Of a DNA stretch of 64,000 nt, positions 62,329 to 64,000 are shown in pieces. The stretch spans positions 1 through 64,000 of the forward strand of contig NZ_JPMD01000004.1 of assembly GCF_000732635.1 (NCBI RefSeq). Reading direction: 5' to 3'. The notes under the pieces were generated by a model. It was not told the origin of the DNA. It searched no databases and saw nothing but the letters and a program-made list of their open reading frames with translations. This stretch comes from Clostridium sulfidigenes (GTDB taxonomy: Bacteria; Bacillota; Clostridia; Clostridiales; Clostridiaceae). Position 1 is the first letter of the stretch, and every line of letters begins with the position of its first letter. The position numbers and the translations under genes were made by a program.

Positions 62329-63879
62329 TTATATAAGAGGACTTATATAAGAGGTTCTTTTACCTTTATTTATAAGCATTGATAGGCAGTCAGCGATTAT
62401 ACTCATGCCAACTTGAATTTCTTCTAAATTAGTGGCAGCATAACTAAGTCTTAAAGTGTTATCTATATTTTTATCTTTATTTACATAGAATACATTGCAA
62501 GGAACAATTAATACATCTTTTTTTGAACATTGAACATATAGCTCACTAGCAGAAACACCCTTAGGAAGTGTTACCCAAAAGTTAAGACCACCTTTAGGAT
62601 CTATAAAATCTATGCCATATATTTTAAGCTTTTTTAGTTCTGATTTCATGGCATCATATTTTATTTTATACATCTCTATCATATATTTTAGATGTTTTTC
62701 CCAGTAACCATTTTTAAAATAAAGTTGCAGTGCTCTTTGAATTAACCCAGAAGAGGAAATATCAGTAGTATGTTTTGCTGCTAAAAGTTCATCTTTTATG
62801 GCATCAGGAGAAATTATAAATCCTATTCTAAGTCCAGGCATTAAAAGCTTTGAGAAGCTTTTGATATAGATAACCCTATTTTTACTATCCATAGATTTAA
62901 GGGTTTTGCTCTTAAAAGAACTATCATAGGACAGTCCAGATAAAGAATCATCCTCCACCAAATATAAATCGTATTTATCGGCTAAAGCTAATAGCTGATT
63001 AAGTTTTTCTTCAGAATAAGAGGTTGTAGTAGGATTTTGAAATTGAGTCATTACATATATTAATTTAGGTTTATATATTTTAATATTTGCTTCTAACAAC
63101 TTTAAGTTTATGCCATCAGCTTCCATGGGTACACCGATGATATTAGCTCCTCTAGATTTAAATACTGCAACAGCTCCTGTATAAGTAGGATTTTCTGTAA
63201 TAACATAATCACCAGGACTTAGTAGAGCTTTACCAATTATATCAATACCCTGTTGAGCACCAGAAACTATTTGAATGCTATCTGGAGTAGCATTTATTCC
63301 ATACTCTTGAAGAAAATAATCACATAAAGAAGACCTAAGAGGTTCATAACCATTGCTTTCTTGGTATCCAAATGCGTAACCTTTATCTCTATCTAGGACT
63401 TCATTTAAAGCAGATTTAAAGGCTTCAAAAGGAAAGATACCTGGATCAGGAGTAGCACTAGCAAAGTTAATAGTAGTTGAAGACATAGCAATTTGACCAT
63501 TAGACATAAGCTTAAAGTCTTCCTGGTAGTTAGGAGAAGCTACATAGGTATTATGTGAATCTAGATTTTCAGAATTTATACATCTACTATTGGATGGGGA
63601 GGATGAAATATCATAACTCATATAGATATTATCTTGCTCTGCTACATAATATCCACTTCCCTTTATAGCGTTAACGTATCCGTTTATCTCAAGTTGTTTA
63701 TAGGCATTAACTATAGTTACATTATTAACTTCTAATTCATTAGCTAATTTACGAATAGGGGGAAGCTTATCAGCAATTTTTAAAGTGTTAGATTTTATTA
63801 ATGCTTCAATTTTATTAGCTACTTGAAGGTACATAGGGATTGTTGAAGATTTATCTAATTCTATTGAAATAGAGTTCAT
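62329..63879 (-). CDS. MocR/PdxR-type regulator (GntR HTH plus aminotransferase domain)
   Basis: 516 aa. A GntR winged helix covers about residues 10-75 (STIPMYLQVANKIEALIKSNTLKIADKLPPIRKLANELEVNNVTIVNAYKQLEINGYV). A fold type I aminotransferase-like domain follows (about 120-516), with the PLP lysine in IYIKSFSKLLMPGLRIGF near residue 350 and SGAQQGIDIIGKALLSPGD. The start was set at ATG 63879, preceded by AAGGAGT; ATG 63897 is an alternative. MocR proteins often control PLP or amino-acid metabolism. The inverted repeat upstream is its likely operator. Confidence 0.87.
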   Translation of the reverse strand: MNSISIELDKSSTIPMYLQVANKIEALIKSNTLKIADKLPPIRKLANELEVNNVTIVNAYKQLEINGYVNAIKGSGYYVAEQDNIYMSYDISSSPSNSRCINSENLDSHNTYVASPNYQEDFKLMSNGQIAMSSTTINFASATPDPGIFPFEAFKSALNEVLDRDKGYAFGYQESNGYEPLRSSLCDYFLQEYGINATPDSIQIVSGAQQGIDIIGKALLSPGDYVITENPTYTGAVAVFKSRGANIIGVPMEADGINLKLLEANIKIYKPKLIYVMTQFQNPTTTSYSEEKLNQLLALADKYDLYLVEDDSLSGLSYDSSFKSKTLKSMDSKNRVIYIKSFSKLLMPGLRIGFIISPDAIKDELLAAKHTTDISSSGLIQRALQLYFKNGYWEKHLKYMIEMYKIKYDAMKSELKKLKIYGIDFIDPKGGLNFWVTLPKGVSASELYVQCSKKDVLIVPCNVFYVNKDKNIDNTLRLSYAATNLEEIQVGMSIIADCLSMLINKGKRTSYISPLI

Positions 63880-63907
63880 TATTAATACTCCTTTCATAAT
63901 TCTAAAT

Positions 63908-63935
63908 ATAATTATTGTATCGTTACAATAATTAT
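63908..63935 (-). promoter_or_regulatory. Perfect 12-bp inverted repeat, probable MocR operator
   Basis: ATAATTATTGTA (63908-63919) and TACAATAATTAT (63924-63935) around TCGT, 28 bp upstream of the MocR start. Symmetry and position suggest an autoregulatory site. The remaining 65 bases to the window end are AT-rich without a visible element. Confidence 0.6.
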
Positions 63936-64000
63936 ATATTTAAGTAATGACATTGTAAAGAAAAGATTGAAGATAATTATAAGAAAAGAGCATTAATACT

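Noticed and set aside
1..64000. CRISPR array, tRNA or rRNA genes
   Set aside because: No regularly spaced direct repeats, cloverleaf-like sequences or rRNA-like stretches were seen on either strand by reading.

Overview
The window is AT-rich (GC roughly 30 percent by eye), with strong AGGAGG-type ribosome binding sites, occasional TTG and GTG starts, and many hairpin plus T-run terminators. The gene set points to an anaerobic Firmicute close to Clostridium sensu stricto: [FeFe]-hydrogenase maturases HydE and HydF, an Fe-S flavin enoate-reductase-type enzyme, a two-subunit glycine decarboxylase, a YtrA-type ABC operon and a TetM/TetB(P)-like GTPase. No rRNA, tRNA, CRISPR array or phage module was seen. 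Apart from one IS3-family element at the left edge, it looks like ordinary chromosome.

Layout. 65-1340: IS3-family insertion sequence with two frames joined by a probable -1 frameshift. 1399-4865: patatin-like protein (minus strand), DUF523 protein, SPL-type radical SAM protein, small membrane protein, methyltransferase. 4866-6734: a complex leader (short Cys peptide ORF, inverted repeats, terminator, hairpin over the ribosome binding site) ahead of a two-domain methyltransferase whose second half resembles the EEF1A-lysine/N6-adenine methyltransferase family. 6863-8891: TetR regulator with its operator and a cation/proton antiporter. 9065-13294: TetM-like GTPase, D-2-hydroxyacid dehydrogenase, alanyl-tRNA editing protein. 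13383-17328: YtrA-type operon (ATPase, permease, GntR repressor, DUF1648/DUF5808 protein) behind a 43-bp palindrome. 17414-21088: split ArsP-like permease pair, DUF488 protein, YdcZ transporter pair with a divergent Crp/Fnr regulator. 21241-24146: small peptide gene and structured region, rsgA, MATE transporter. 24181-31124: TPR-GAF-GGDEF protein, two more patatin-like proteins, pentapeptide protein, YaaA, hydrolase.

31279-33201 is a shikimate-pathway group (frameshifted chorismate mutase, aroE, aroQ). A 535-bp intergenic region with four DnaA-box-like sites follows, then a PuuR-like regulator and potABCD, with potD carrying a frameshift at its signal peptide. After a second antiporter comes a complete glycine-cleavage group (gcvT, gcvH, gcvPA, gcvPB, lpd, lplA; 39909-46778): P, T, H and L proteins plus the ligase that lipoylates H. 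47033-52702 holds a PHP phosphatase, DUF4003 protein, HAD phosphatase, bacterial PH protein, two acetyltransferases, a DsrE-like protein and a TetR regulator next to the flavin/Fe-S oxidoreductase (52931-54868). The right end has an M42 peptidase, a degenerate erythromycin-esterase-like membrane protein, hydE-hydF, a GC-rich structured RNA candidate in front of a SulP transporter, and a MocR-type regulator with its own palindromic operator.

The best candidates for something undescribed are the leader and methyltransferase at 4990-6734, the peptide plus structured region at 21241-21530, and the RNA candidate at 60429-60530. Two genes (chorismate mutase and potD) are each broken at a run of nine A where eight would restore the frame.
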